From Rhodanobacter sp. ANJX3 (GTDB lineage: Bacteria; Pseudomonadota; Gammaproteobacteria; Xanthomonadales; Rhodanobacteraceae), in assembly GCF_014200755.1 (NCBI RefSeq), contig NZ_JACHCM010000003.1, positions 62,001 through 126,000 of the forward strand: a DNA stretch of 64,000 bases. The letters are read 5' to 3'. How positions within the stretch are numbered: the first letter of the stretch is position 1; each line of letters starts with the position of its first letter. This document shows, piece by piece, positions 39,030 through 48,563 of this stretch. The notes under the pieces are model-generated. The model was not told where the DNA came from. It saw only the letters and a list, made by a program, of their open reading frames with translations, and did not search any database. Position numbers and translations under genes: made by a program.

Positions 39030-40136
39030 TATGAGCACAGCCGCGGGCAACGTGATCTGCTGCCGATATCGCACGACAGTGACAAGAAAGAGCACGATGC
39101 CCGCTGGGCGAAAATCACCAGTATGCTGGATCGTCCTGATGCCGCTGTTCTGGCCTCAGAACCTCATGATGACTTTCGCAATGGCGAGCCCGTCTCGGAT
39201 AGATACACCATCGCCATTGAACTATCCGATCACAGTTGGGTGCAATTCGATACCGCGCAGCGTAGCTGGGGTTTAGATCACAGCTCACGGTTGCTAATAA
39301 CCGTTCTGTTTGTTTTGCTCTCCAGCGGCTTAATCGCTAGCGTGGCCAGTAGGTATCTGGCTCGTCCGGTGCAGCGCTTCGCCGATGCCGCGGAAACCTT
39401 TGGCGCCGGCGCGCCTGCCGTGCCTTTGCAGCTAAGCGGCCCGCTAGAAATCCGCGAGGCCGCAGCAGCTTTCAACGCCATGCAGGAGCGTATCCAGCAT
39501 CTGATGGATGCCCGCACGGAAATGGTCACGGCGATTTCGCATGATTTACGCGCGCCGCTGACTCGCATGCGCATGCGCGGGGAGTTCATCGACGACGGGG
39601 AACAACAGCGCAAACTTTTCCGTGATGTCGACGAAATGCAGGCAATGGTCGAGGCGAGTCTGGCATTTTTTCGTTTGGATGGTCAGCAAGAAGAGATGAC
39701 CCGCTTTGAACTGAGCGAGCTGATTCTCACAGTGGTGGACGATTTCCGCGATATCGGTCAATTGGTAGAGTCCCCTGACCTTATGCCAATGGTCTATCAG
39801 GGCCGCCCGCTCGCGTTAAAGCGAGTGCTAACCAACTTGATCGAGAACGCGGTGAAATACGGCAGCAGAGCGCGCGTTGCGCTTAAGGCGCAGAACAGCC
39901 AAGTCATTATCACCATCGACGATGACGGACCCGGCGTTCCTCCTACCCTGTTAGCCAAGCTTTTCCTGCCCTTTTTCCGCATCGAAGTTTCGCGCAATCG
40001 CGCTACCGGCGGTTTCGGGTTAGGCCTGCCGTCAGCTCGCTCCATCATTCGCAACCATGGTGGAGAACTCACCCTGGAAAACCGGCAGCCCCATGGGTTA
40101 CGTGCCATTGTCTTGTTGCCCATGTCTCCTAAATAA
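39030..40136 (+). pseudogene. EnvZ-like sensor histidine kinase lacking its N-terminus
   Basis: The frame is open from about 39027 (after a stop near 39024) but has no suitable start before ATG 39123. It contains part of a periplasmic domain, one membrane helix (LLITVLFVLLSSGLIASVA), HAMP, the H-box VTAISHDLRAPLTRMRMRGE, and HATPase motifs (NLIENAVKYG, DDGPGVP, GGFGLGLPSARSI). The first membrane helix and the signal part of the sensor are missing. It is therefore a 5'-truncated kinase and probably not a functional sensor, though its catalytic core is intact. Confidence 0.75.
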
Positions 40137-40306
40137 GGGCAAACGCAACATTCGGGTTGCGGGCGGCAACACCAAAAAAAACGACAAACCACTATATTGT
40201 TCGTCGATCAAGGCGACGGCTATTCAGTGATTTTGGTAGTGCGGGTCAGCATGCTGATTCTGATCATTGCGAACTTGCTGCAGACATGCGCCCGAGCAAG
40301 GAGTCG

Positions 40307-40460
40307 CTAAAGGTGTAGCCGTCTATGACGGTAAGGCTGGTTTCTCTCTGGCGGGATGTTGGGGGAGGTCCCCTGGCCTTGGATCAGCTCCCGGATGCGA
40401 TCCGTATCGTAAGGCCTTGTCTGCCAGCACGAAGGGGCATGGGCTAAGCAATGTGAGCGC
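40307..40460 (-). pseudogene. IS5-family transposase fragment
   Basis: The minus-strand frame contains DTDRIRELIQGQGTSPNIPP, characteristic of IS5/IS427-type DDE transposases (after the LADKAYD motif, which lies in another frame, so a frameshift has occurred). No flanking transposase sequence or terminal repeats are recognisable. It lies between the truncated kinase and the disrupted response regulator. Confidence 0.6.
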
Positions 40461-40931
40461 TTTTTCGTCAGTGATACAGCGGCCGCCTCCCCCATGGCAA
40501 AAAGCTGGTGACTTGGAACGACGCGATTGCGTTAAATCCCGGCATGTTGATCACGTAAACCACGAGCCTATCTAAATCGACGAAAAAAAACCGCGCGTAT
40601 CGTCGAAGCCACGCCGATTGAGAGGGCCCCGTTGCGGCAGACTGGTTTGGATATACGGAATAAGATAGCCCGCGCCAAGACGCGTTTCGATCACATTCGT
40701 CAGACCAGATTTGGCTAGCTTTTGCCGTAGACCGAACACGATGATCTCGACGCTCTTGTCGGACTGGTCGCACTCCGTACCCGGTAACCGATCCAGAATT
40801 TCGAGACGCGTGAATACTTGTCCGCGGTAGCGCATGAGCAATTCCAATAGAGAAAACTGACGCGGCGAGAGCTTCAACGATACCCCCGACGTCCCCCCGC
40901 CTTGAGTAGCGGGTCCGTTTGGAGTCCGGTG

Positions 40932-41726
40932 TTACTTTAACTGCTTGGCGTAGGCGGCGGGTGTCAGTCCGCCCAGCGCCTTCTTCGGTCGCTCCTCGTT
41001 GTATTCGCGTCGCCAACGTTCGATCTCGGTGCGGGCGTGCAGCAGGCTGGGAAACCAGTGTTCGTTGAGGCACTCATCGCGCAGGCGTCCGTTGAACGAT
41101 TCGATGTAAGCGTTCTGGTTCGGCTTGCCCGGTTCGATCAGGCGTAACTGCACGCCACGCGCGTGCGCCCAGGCGACCATCGCCTTGCCGCAGAACTCTT
41201 TGCCGTTATCCGTGCGAATCGTCCTGGGAAGGCCGCGACTGTGGGCCAGGCGATGCAGCACGCGCGTTACGCCCATACCGGAGATCGCCCGCTCCACTTC
41301 GATGCCGACCGATTCATGCGTAGCGTCATCAACGATGGTCAGGCACTTCAACACGCGGGCATCGGCCGTGCGATCGAAGACGAAATCCATCGACCACACC
41401 TCGTTGGCCGCCGACGGGCGCAGCAGCGGTTGCCGCTCGCCGATCGGCACCTTTTTGCGCTTGCGCCGACGCACCTGAAGCCGTTCTTGCTGATACAGCC
41501 GCTCCACACGCTTGTAGTTCACCAGCGCGCCTTCCTGTCGAAGCTTCAGATGGATCATGCCCACGCCGTAACGCTTGTGCCGCTGCGCCAGCGCCACGAT
41601 GCGCTGGCGAATGTCCACGTTGTGATCCGGGCGCGGTGCGTAGCGGTAGGCACTCGCGCTCATGCCCACGACGCGCAACGCGCGTCGCTCGCTCAATCCC
41701 TTGTCGATCATCTGGCGCACCAACAC
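40932..41726 (-). CDS. IS3-family transposase OrfB (DDE catalytic domain)
   Basis: 264 aa as an independent frame, probably expressed as the C-terminal part of an OrfAB fusion. The catalytic triad is visible in [10 protein letters not shown] (D), [10 protein letters not shown] (D) and [14 protein letters not shown] (E). The IS3-type HTH_21 region precedes it. It is fused to OrfA by a -1 frameshift on the A7 run at 41756-41750. Confidence 0.93.
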   Translation of the reverse strand: MLVRQMIDKGLSERRALRVVGMSASAYRYAPRPDHNVDIRQRIVALAQRHKRYGVGMIHLKLRQEGALVNYKRVERLYQQERLQVRRRKRKKVPIGERQPLLRPSAANEVWSMDFVFDRTADARVLKCLTIVDDATHESVGIEVERAISGMGVTRVLHRLAHSRGLPRTIRTDNGKEFCGKAMVAWAHARGVQLRLIEPGKPNQNAYIESFNGRLRDECLNEHWFPSLLHARTEIERWRREYNEERPKKALGGLTPAAYAKQLK

Positions 41727-41743
41727 GCGTCGGGCCGGTGCGC

Positions 41744-42013
41744 CTACGGTTTTTTTCGCAGGACGTCCTTGATCACCTCGTTCTCAAGCATCTGCTCGGC
41801 GAGCAATTTCTTCAGTCGGATGTTCTCGGTCTCCAACTCCTTCAGACGCTTGGCCTCCGGCACGCTCATGCCGCTGAACTTGCTGCGCCAAAGGTAGTAG
41901 GAGGCTTCGCTGAAGCCGTGCTGGCGGCACAGTTCCTTGATCGGCAGGCCCGCGTCCGTTTCACGCAGGAAGCCGATGATCTGTTCGTCGGTAAATCGCT
42001 TCTTCACGTCCAA
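41744..42013 (-). CDS. IS3-family transposase OrfA (helix-turn-helix and leucine zipper)
   Basis: 89-aa protein [20 protein letters not shown] with a helix-turn-helix ([16 protein letters not shown]) and a C-terminal leucine zipper ([19 protein letters not shown]). It binds the IS ends. Its end at 41744 overlaps the A7 slippery run (41750-41756) used to make OrfAB. Confidence 0.93.
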   Translation of the reverse strand: MDVKKRFTDEQIIGFLRETDAGLPIKELCRQHGFSEASYYLWRSKFSGMSVPEAKRLKELETENIRLKKLLAEQMLENEVIKDVLRKKP

Positions 42014-42370
42014 TCTCCTTCGATGGTGGGATTGGACTCCAAATCATCGTGCTACTCAAAACCGGGGGGGCGTCGCCCCCGCAACATCAACTAAGCGCGT
42101 TAGCGGGTAGATACTCATTGCCCCCATTGAAAGAAAGAGCAGTTTGGCTGCTTTAGGTCGTCTGGACAAAGCACGAAGCCGTGCCAGCAGTTCGTCGAAA
42201 CTAAACGGTTTCGCCAAGTAATCGTCCGCTCCCATGTTCAGTACGCTTATTCTGTCCGACACCTGGTTGCGGGCTGACAGCACAAGGATCCGCGGACGAT
42301 TCGCGCGATGGCGTAAATGATCCAGCACAGCCAAACCGTCCTTGCGTGGTAGAACCACAGAACAGACACA

Positions 42371-42580
42371 GTGACAATGCAGGCAGTGGAAGGTCTTTAC
42401 GTTTTGGAGGATGGCAGCTCGACCGTCGAAAGACGCAAACTTCGATCACTAGATAAAACCTTGATTCCTCTTTCGGGCGGCGAATTCGACCTTCTGATGG
42501 CGTTCGCGGAACATCCTCAACACGTCTTGTCACGTGAACAACTTATCGATCTCGCACGCGGCCCGCACCACAGCGCATTC
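42371..42580 (+). pseudogene. C-terminal fragment of a second response regulator
   Basis: The frame MTMQAVEGLYVLEDGSSTVE continues to LSGGEFDLLMAFAEHPQHVL and [11 protein letters not shown], the winged-helix (Trans_reg_C) domain of OmpR-type regulators. No receiver domain precedes it, and at about 42580 it joins a fumC fragment in a different frame. It lies head to head with the other regulator's broken end. Confidence 0.75.
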
Positions 42581-42835
42581 TGTTCCGCACCTTTTCTGTC
42601 GAGAGCACAGAGCTGAACAGGGACAAGATCGATAGTTATATAAGCCAGTCGCCAATGCTCGTTACCGAACTCTTCCCGGTGATTGGCTAACAAAATGCCG
42701 CGCACATTGCCGAGGACGCGGCCGCCGGCGGCGCGACGCTGAAAGAAGCGGCGATCAAGTCTGGGAAGGCGACTCAGGAGCAGTTTGAGAAGATCGTCAA
42801 TCCTTCAACGATGATCGGAAAGGATTTAGCTGCGC
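42580..42835 (+). pseudogene. fumC: C-terminal fragment of fumarase C with an internal stop
   Basis: From about 42583 the frame reads [34 protein letters not shown], a TAA stop (42688-42690), then QNAAHIAEDAAAGGATLKEA and KSGKATQEQFEKIV, closing near MIGKDLAA. This matches the C-terminal end of class II fumarase, where GYDNAA would be expected at the stop. The gene has lost its N-terminus and cannot be functional. Confidence 0.8.
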
Positions 42836-43091
42836 GTAAAGCTGAGTGCAAATTCCGCTCTGGAGCGGGCTCTCTGAGACTAAAGCTTCTCCATACCTGC
42901 GATAACAGCGGCTAATCGCCCTCCCCAAGATCCAAAAACGGCCAATAACAGCCGGTCGGTGAATCAGTCGCGTCGCCCGATAGCGGTCGTTCGGCGCTCG
43001 GAATGTTCAACGCCAAGCAATAGCACGCGAGCAAGCGCCGGCCCCGGTAATGACCGGCGCATGTATACCCACTACAGACGATCAAGCGGAC
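42836..43091. other. Short unassigned stretch between remnants
   Basis: 256 bases after the fumC fragment. No gene or clear repeat seen; probably residual island debris. Confidence 0.4.
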
Positions 43092-43330
43092 TCATCGTAC
43101 GCTGACGTCTTGGTGAACGTGCGTGTAGATCATCTTTGTCTGTAGGCTGCGTTGCCCAAAGAACATTTGGATGGTTTGAGTGTCCGTTGGGCAAACAGGT
43201 CCGTGGCGAACGAATGTCGCAACGTATGGCCGCTGGCATGCTCGTGGACGCCAGCTTGCTCCAGCGCCAGCTTGAATCGTCTCTGGATCGTGGCTTCTGA
43301 TGCGTGCCAGCGAAGTAGCCCCCGTATCAA
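43092..43330 (-). pseudogene. Tyrosine-recombinase (integrase) C-terminal remnant with frameshift
   Basis: One minus frame contains HASGHTLRHSFATDLFA, the HxxR region of a phage/integron-type integrase. A second frame continues QTIQMFFGQRSLQTKMIYTH, the box II His and Tyr region (GQRSLQTKMIYTHV). The expected GH becomes GQ, and the two parts are in different frames, broken near 43190. The protein is therefore inactive. Confidence 0.75.
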
Positions 43331-43540
43331 GGCAGGGACGAACTACTTTGGACGGAAATACTAATGCCAGGCAGGGCTGCGAGCGGTATTGGCATACTTC
43401 CGGAGCAGCGCTCCGGGCAACGGAACATATCCGCGGCCTCGATCGACATCGCGCTTGTATAAGCGATGACCTGAAACAGGTGCCGTTGAAGCGCCTGCGT
43501 CGGCGTCGCTGGCAGGACAGTCGTGCGGTCCTTCGCTCCC

Positions 43541-43756
43541 TTATCCGCGGGCGGCGTTCGCTAGCAAGATGGCGTCGATCTGTTCGAGCGCGCACAAATA
43601 ATCTTTCGCTGACGCACCATCGGTAATGTCATTGGCTTAGTCCGCGAAAGCAGGCCAGAAATCCCTTCCGTTCGGGTTCTCGGACTTCCTGGCCTCTTAT
43701 TTTCGGTCCAACGCATCCAGTTGTTCCTGGACTTGCTCGCGCGTCAGCGTCTTTCT
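43541..43756 (-). pseudogene. Decayed member of the small scattered protein family
   Basis: One minus frame reads TLTREQVQEQLDALDRK, stop, EARKSENPNGRDFWPAFAD, stop, then ANDITDGASAKDYLCALEQI and DAILLANAARG, ending at TAA 43541-43543. Two internal TAA codons interrupt an otherwise continuous sequence. The pattern NPxxxxFxxAFxxxAxxI matches the intact small proteins at 54785-54988, 54560-54763 and 48303-48563. It lies just upstream of the DUF3606/ligD genes on the other strand. Confidence 0.65.
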
Positions 43757-43893
43757 GCCTTGGCACGCTCCCGTCGGTAGGGCGGACTATGTGCACGCTC
43801 AGGTCGAAGCTGCGTGCTCGAACCAAAGTGACTTGACGGGTGCTTCACCGTGGCGCTGATACGTGTGGCGCACCCAGCCACCAGAAGCCCCCC

Positions 43894-44069
43894 ATGAGCG
43901 ATGACAAATCCAAAACCGGCACTGCAGATCGCAAGCGTGTCAATGTCCACGAAGCTTATGAATTACGGGATTGGGCTAAAAGTGGGGCGTGTCCGAGCAG
44001 CAGGTTCGCGATGCTGTCGCGAAAGTCGGCGTGATGTCTGACGACGTCAAACGCGAGCTGAAAAAGTAA
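43894..44069 (+). pseudogene. DUF3606 protein with a single-base frameshift
   Basis: The start MSDDKSKTGTADRKRVNVHE is the DUF3606 family beginning. After ELRDWAK the frame breaks in an A-run at 43978-43981, where one extra A restores WGVSEQQVRDAVAKVGVMSD and a stop at 44067-44069. The correct protein would be about 58 residues. The frameshift may be a true mutation or a sequencing error. The restored stop is 3 nt before the ligD start, so the two genes would be cotranscribed. Confidence 0.75.
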
Positions 44070-44072
44070 GTC

Positions 44073-46658
44073 GTGTCGCTCGCCGTCTACAAACGCAAGC
44101 GGCAGTTCGATAAGACGCCCGAGCCGAAGGCGGAGGATTCTGCCAAAAAGGGCCGGCGCCCCATCTTTGTGGTACAGCTCCATCATGCGAGCCGCCGGCA
44201 CTACGATTTCCGTTTGCAGGTGGGAGACACGCTTAAAAGCTGGGCGTGCCCGAAAGGTCCGAGTTTCGACCCTGCGGTGAAGCGGTTGGCCGTTGAAGTC
44301 GAAGACCACCCGATTTCCTATGCAACGTTCACCGGCGACATCCCACAAGGGCACTATGGCGGTGGCCATGTGGACACCTTCGACACTGGAGTCTGGTCAA
44401 CCGACGGGGACGCAGAGGCGCAACTACAAAAAGGGCATCTTCGATTTGAGCTTTTTGGCAAGCGCTTGAAGGGCGGCTGGCATCTCATCCGCAGTGGGAG
44501 CAAAGAGAAAAAGCCCGTTTGGTTTCTGATGAAAGAAAAAGACGGGTTTGTGAGCGCCGTTGAGGCGGACGATTTGCTCGATGCAACCATGAGGTCGAGC
44601 ACGAAAAAGGCGGCCGGGAAAAGCGGCGGCGCTGAAGAAGTCGCTGCCAAGCTGAAGAAGACCAAGCCGAAAAAAGTGCCTGTAAGCAAGCGCTCGAAGG
44701 TCGCCGCGGAGAAGTTGGCCAAGGCCGCCACGGGCGCCAAAAAAGCGCCGCCGAGCGCCGCCCCCTTCAAGCCGGAGTTGGCGCGCCTTCATGAGAGCCC
44801 GCCGAAGGGCGACAGCTGGCTACACGAAGTGAAGTGGGATGGCTACCGCATCCTCACCACGATCGTTGATGCAGAGGTCAACCTCTGGTCGCGCAACGCC
44901 CTACTATGGACAGACAAGATCCCCGACATCCGTCAGGCGATCGAGGCGCTGGGATTGCACTCGGCCCACCTCGACGGCGAGCTCATTGCGGTCACCGATG
45001 GTAGGCCTGATTTCAACGCACTGCAGCAGACGCTCTCCGGTGAGAAATCGGCGCCCCTGATCTATATGCTTTTTGATGTGCCGTATCTCGAAGGGTATGA
45101 CCTCACTCGCACGCCGCTTGTCGAGCGCAAAGGCATTGTCGAAGCTTTGCTGAAACAACCTTCCCGACACCTCGCTTACAGCAGCCACACGGTGGGCAAC
45201 GGCGACCAGATGTTTGCGATGGCTTCTGAGCACAAACTCGAAGGCATTATGTGCAAGCGCGCCAACTCCGTCTACCACGGTGGTCGAGGTGATGACTGGT
45301 TGAAAGTAAAACGTCTGGACGCGGACGAGTTTGCAGTGGTGGGCTACACCGCGGCCAAAGGTTCGCGCAGTGGATTCGGGTCGTTGCTTCTGGCGAAGCC
45401 GGCGCCGAACGGTGAATGGGAATACGTCGGCCGTGTGGGTTCCGGGTTCTCCGATGAAATGCTGCACGAGCTGACCAAGAGCCTCGCCAAGGGCGGCACA
45501 TCGAAGCCTTCGATCAAGCACGCGAGCGAGGCGCCAAAGGGGGGGCGGTGGATTAAACCCACGGTGGTCGCCGAAGTGTATTTTCGCGGCATCGGAAACC
45601 AAGGTTTGTTGCGCCAACCGTCATTGAAAACCATGCGCCTCGATAAGTCGCCAGGTGATTTGCTCTACAGCGACCGAGCAAAAGCGCCCGAAGGTAAAGC
45701 GCCAAGCAAAGCGTTGAAAGCAACCAAAGCAACTAAGAAAAAGTCAGGCCGCACGCTTGCTCCAGTTGACGACGACAGCGAGATCAAAATCACGCATCCT
45801 GACAGAGTGGTTTTCCCAGACGATCGCTACACCAAACAAGACGTGGCGAATTACTATCACGCTGTCATGCAATGGTTTTTGCCGGGTGTCATCAAGCGCC
45901 CGACGAGCGTCATACGTTTTCCAGCGGGCATCGAAAAGGCGAGCTTCTTCCAAAAGCACATCCCCACGGGGGGCCTAAAGCATGTGGGCGATGCACGACT
46001 GAAAGAAGAGACGGGCGCATCGGCCGTTTATATCTACCCCACCTCCCCTGCATCTATCATCGAGCTCGTCCAATACAACGCCATAGAGTTTCATCCGTGG
46101 GGATCGCACGTCGACGAGCCGAACCTGGCTGATCGCGTCGTGTTCGATCTCGACCCTGGGCCGGGCGTGTCTTGGGCACGCGTGCAAGCTGCAGCCAAGC
46201 TTGTGCGGAAATTGCTCGCGGACATGAAGCTGCAGTCGTTTCTTCGCACCACGGGCGGCAAGGGCCTGCACATCGTGGTGCCTTTGAACCCGCCATCCAA
46301 ATGGGAAAGCGTCAAGCAGTTTGCCCAAGGGTTCGCTGCCGCCATGGCTGGCGCACATCCGATGGATTTCGTCGCGACTTCGAGCAAGGCGGTTCGGAAC
46401 GAAAAAATCTACGTGGACTATTTGCGCAACGGTCGGGGGGCCACGGCGGTTGCCTCCTATTCTCTGCGGGGACGGCCCGGCGCTCCTGTGGCGATGCCCA
46501 TTCGCTGGGAAGAACTAGCTAAATTGAAAAGCGGGAGCCAATTCAACATCAAGACAGCAGTTGCTCGCTTGAAGCGCCAGAAAAAGGATCCATGGGATGG
46601 CATCGACGACGTGAAGCAAAACCTCGCTTCGGTGATCAAACTACTTTCAGGTCGTTGA
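44073..46658 (+). CDS. ligD: Multidomain DNA ligase D
   Basis: 861-aa NHEJ enzyme with the order phosphoesterase, ligase, polymerase. The phosphoesterase (about residues 25-160) shows LHHASRRHYDFRL with His37, His43 and Asp45. The linker (about 165-240) is Lys/Ala-rich. The ATP-dependent ligase (about 240-520) has the adenylated Lys254 in EVKWDGYR. The primase-type polymerase (about 560-855) has metal Asp pair DLD at 692-694. GTG start at 44073, 3 nt after the DUF3606 stop. Normally LigD works with Ku; no ku gene is visible in this window. Confidence 0.94.
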   Translation: MSLAVYKRKRQFDKTPEPKAEDSAKKGRRPIFVVQLHHASRRHYDFRLQVGDTLKSWACPKGPSFDPAVKRLAVEVEDHPISYATFTGDIPQGHYGGGHVDTFDTGVWSTDGDAEAQLQKGHLRFELFGKRLKGGWHLIRSGSKEKKPVWFLMKEKDGFVSAVEADDLLDATMRSSTKKAAGKSGGAEEVAAKLKKTKPKKVPVSKRSKVAAEKLAKAATGAKKAPPSAAPFKPELARLHESPPKGDSWLHEVKWDGYRILTTIVDAEVNLWSRNALLWTDKIPDIRQAIEALGLHSAHLDGELIAVTDGRPDFNALQQTLSGEKSAPLIYMLFDVPYLEGYDLTRTPLVERKGIVEALLKQPSRHLAYSSHTVGNGDQMFAMASEHKLEGIMCKRANSVYHGGRGDDWLKVKRLDADEFAVVGYTAAKGSRSGFGSLLLAKPAPNGEWEYVGRVGSGFSDEMLHELTKSLAKGGTSKPSIKHASEAPKGGRWIKPTVVAEVYFRGIGNQGLLRQPSLKTMRLDKSPGDLLYSDRAKAPEGKAPSKALKATKATKKKSGRTLAPVDDDSEIKITHPDRVVFPDDRYTKQDVANYYHAVMQWFLPGVIKRPTSVIRFPAGIEKASFFQKHIPTGGLKHVGDARLKEETGASAVYIYPTSPASIIELVQYNAIEFHPWGSHVDEPNLADRVVFDLDPGPGVSWARVQAAAKLVRKLLADMKLQSFLRTTGGKGLHIVVPLNPPSKWESVKQFAQGFAAAMAGAHPMDFVATSSKAVRNEKIYVDYLRNGRGATAVASYSLRGRPGAPVAMPIRWEELAKLKSGSQFNIKTAVARLKRQKKDPWDGIDDVKQNLASVIKLLSGR

Positions 46659-46664
46659 TGCCGG

Positions 46665-46850
46665 TCATCGTTCGTCGCGACTGAGTCCACAACGCCCGAC
46701 TTTCTCGACATTCCCATCTTTGCTTTTTGGTTTCGTACCTGGCCTGTTCGCACCGGCTGGCTTAATGGGTTTCACCACTCCATCCGGAATGCCATCGCCC
46801 TTCGGCGGGTGATCTTTTCCGTTTTCACCGGGCAGGATTTTCTTGCTCAT
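46665..46850 (-). CDS. Small basic hypothetical protein
   Basis: 61 residues beginning MSKKILPGENGKDHPPKGDG; strongly basic, rich in Lys, Pro and Gly, no membrane segment. It lies between ligD and the Nramp-like gene and ends only a few nt from the end of ligD (convergent). No family recognised, and it could be a chance frame. Confidence 0.4.
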   Translation of the reverse strand: MSKKILPGENGKDHPPKGDGIPDGVVKPIKPAGANRPGTKPKSKDGNVEKVGRCGLSRDER

Positions 46851-46975
46851 GGCGCGCTCCACGTGGACGGTAGCCCAAGTATTTCGCCGAACGCGTCCTT
46901 GCCGCGTGAGCTCATTCGACATGATGGCCATGCCCGTCCACGACCGCAGAGACAAATACGGGCTGGAAAGGTTGA

Positions 46976-48265
46976 TCAGCTGCTCCCCAAGGTGCAGAAC
47001 ATGACTACAGCTGCGGCAGCCATGACGGCCGTGGCCAACCAGGCAATCCATTTGACCCACCCGTTGATGGCGAACTTTTTCATCAATGCCGTTTTCTGTG
47101 CCAACAGCATGACCGCCACCATGATCGGCACCGCCGCCACCCCGTTGATCACTGCGCTCCAATACAACGCTTTGAACGGGTCGATGGGCGTGAGGTTAAG
47201 ACCGGCACCCATGGCCATGGCGCCGATCAGGATGATGTAAAAGAATTTAGCCTTTTGGGGCTTGTGTTCCAGTCCGTAAACGTTCCCCGTTGCTCCCGCC
47301 CAGGCGTAGGCGGTCGCACCGGCGAGCACCGGAACGGCCAGCATGCCCGTGCCGATGATGCCGCCTGCAAAAAGCCAAAAAGCAAATGGTCCGGCAATCG
47401 GTTTGAGGGCGGAGGCGGCTTCGGCCGATGAATGTATGTCGGTGTTACCGTGCGCATGCAAGACCGCCGCAGCCGTGAGAATGATAAAGAACGCCACCAC
47501 ATTTGAAAAAACCATCCCAATCACGGTATCGACGTTGATGCGTTCGATTGCGTCTTTTCCCTGAGAAGGTTTTTCCGCCAGCGCCCTTCTCGGCCCATCG
47601 CTTTTAAGCTCTTCCACTTCGCTGGCGGCTTGCCAAAAAAACAGAAAGGGACTGATCGTCGTGCCCAAGATGGCGACGATGGCGGTGGCATAATCGGCCG
47701 TCCATTGGAACGAGGGAACGAATGTTCCATGAATCGCTTGGCTCCAAGGCACTTTGACAACAAAGATCGTTGCTACATATGCAAAAAGACTGATCGTCAG
47801 AATTTTTAGAATTGGTGAGTATTTTGAAAAAGGGATGAAGACTTGAAGCAGCGTGGACAGCAACCCGAAACCCAGGGCATAGGCCACGGCCGGTCCACCA
47901 ATGAGAAGTTGCAGAGCGGACCCCATCGCACCCACGTCGGCACCAAGATTGATCACGTTTGCGACGACCAGCGCACCCACCAATGACGTGACAATCCAGC
48001 CCGGAAACTGGGTGCGCATGTTGTCGGCCAATGATTTGCCGGTCACTCGCCCGATACGCGCGCTGACAATTTGAATGGCAATCATCAGCGGCAGCGCAAG
48101 AAACATGGTCCAAAGTGTGGCGTAGCCAAACTTTGCGCCGACCTGCGAATAAGTGGCCACGCCACTCGGGTCATCGTCGGCCGCGCCTGTAATCAAGCCA
48201 CTGCTTAAAGCTCTCAGCCAACGAAATGAGCCGGATTTAGTCCGGTCGGTGTGCTCTTCAGCCAT
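46976..48265 (-). CDS. Nramp-family divalent-metal transporter-like protein
   Basis: 429-aa protein starting MAEEHTDRTKSGSFRWL with about 11 membrane helices. Helix 1 carries DDDPSGVATYSQVG, where the Nramp DPGN motif is DPSG, so the metal-binding Asn is replaced. Helix 6 has GTGMLAVPVLAG in the place of the Nramp methionine region. This pattern is that of the NrmT/Nramp-related group that may carry other ions such as Mg2+. The function is inference. ATG 48289 would add eight residues. Confidence 0.75.
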   Translation of the reverse strand: MAEEHTDRTKSGSFRWLRALSSGLITGAADDDPSGVATYSQVGAKFGYATLWTMFLALPLMIAIQIVSARIGRVTGKSLADNMRTQFPGWIVTSLVGALVVANVINLGADVGAMGSALQLLIGGPAVAYALGFGLLSTLLQVFIPFSKYSPILKILTISLFAYVATIFVVKVPWSQAIHGTFVPSFQWTADYATAIVAILGTTISPFLFFWQAASEVEELKSDGPRRALAEKPSQGKDAIERINVDTVIGMVFSNVVAFFIILTAAAVLHAHGNTDIHSSAEAASALKPIAGPFAFWLFAGGIIGTGMLAVPVLAGATAYAWAGATGNVYGLEHKPQKAKFFYIILIGAMAMGAGLNLTPIDPFKALYWSAVINGVAAVPIMVAVMLLAQKTALMKKFAINGWVKWIAWLATAVMAAAAVVMFCTLGSS

Positions 48266-48302
48266 CTGGTTGCTCCCCGTGATGCGCAACGATGCTGTGG
48301 AG

Positions 48303-48563
48303 TCAGTGAGGATCAGGTGAGGTGATCGGACGCTTCAAAACCTCCTCGTCGAGAGGCAGCAGCCGATACGAACAGAGCGCCGCATTGATTTGCTCAATAG
48401 CCCAGCTTCGATCAGTGGTGTCAGCGTCGAACAATAAAATCGTGACACTTCGATGAAGTGCCTCGCGGAAATGATCCGGCGATTGGTTGTTCACCAGTAA
48501 ATATGCCAGTTTCCCTTCAAGTTGAGCGATGCGGTGCCCTAGAGCTGAACGCGAAATGGCCAT
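48303..48563 (-). CDS. Small protein, candidate member of the scattered family
   Basis: 86 residues beginning MAISRSALGHRIAQLEGKLA. It carries NQSPDHFREALHRSVTILL, then SWAIEQINAALCSYRLLP, which aligns with the small proteins at 54560, 54785 and the pseudogene at 43541: hydrophobic helix, short turn, F-x-x-A pattern, then an INxxL helix. It is alpha-helical in prediction, soluble and of unknown function. The spacing to the Nramp gene (38 nt) suggests cotranscription. Confidence 0.6.
   Translation of the reverse strand: MAISRSALGHRIAQLEGKLAYLLVNNQSPDHFREALHRSVTILLFDADTTDRSWAIEQINAALCSYRLLPLDEEVLKRPITSPDPH

Larger units (their letters stand above)
40887..42075 (-). mobile_element. IS3-family, IS407-type insertion sequence
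   Basis: 1189-bp element. Ends start CGACGTCCCCCC (40887) and, on the other side, CGACGCCCCCCC (reverse complement from 42075), with further matching inverted repeat TTGAGTAGC and TTTGGAGTCC. The 4-bp target duplication is CCCC at 40883-40886 and 42076-42079. The two ORFs are on the minus strand. A solo copy of its right end is found at about 62972-63020, which confirms the boundary. Confidence 0.88.
40572..42358 (-). pseudogene. OmpR-type response regulator split by an IS3/IS407 element and truncated at its 5' end
   Basis: The 42358-42076 part encodes the second half of a receiver domain (KDGLAVLDHL, LVLSAR, the NMGADDYLAKPFSFDELLARL signature with the conserved Lys). The 40886-40572 part encodes the winged-helix output domain (SLKLSPRQFSLLELLMRYRG, ETRLGAGYLI). 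Removing the IS (40887-42075) and one 4-bp GGGG repeat rejoins the frame exactly as DVAGVSLKLS. The start codon, the acidic pocket and the phospho-acceptor Asp are missing upstream of about 42358, so even without the IS it would be incomplete. Confidence 0.88.

Noticed and set aside
42371-42616. Intact small regulator gene
   Set aside because: The frame covers only a response-regulator output domain and then enters a fumC fragment, so it is a remnant rather than a gene.
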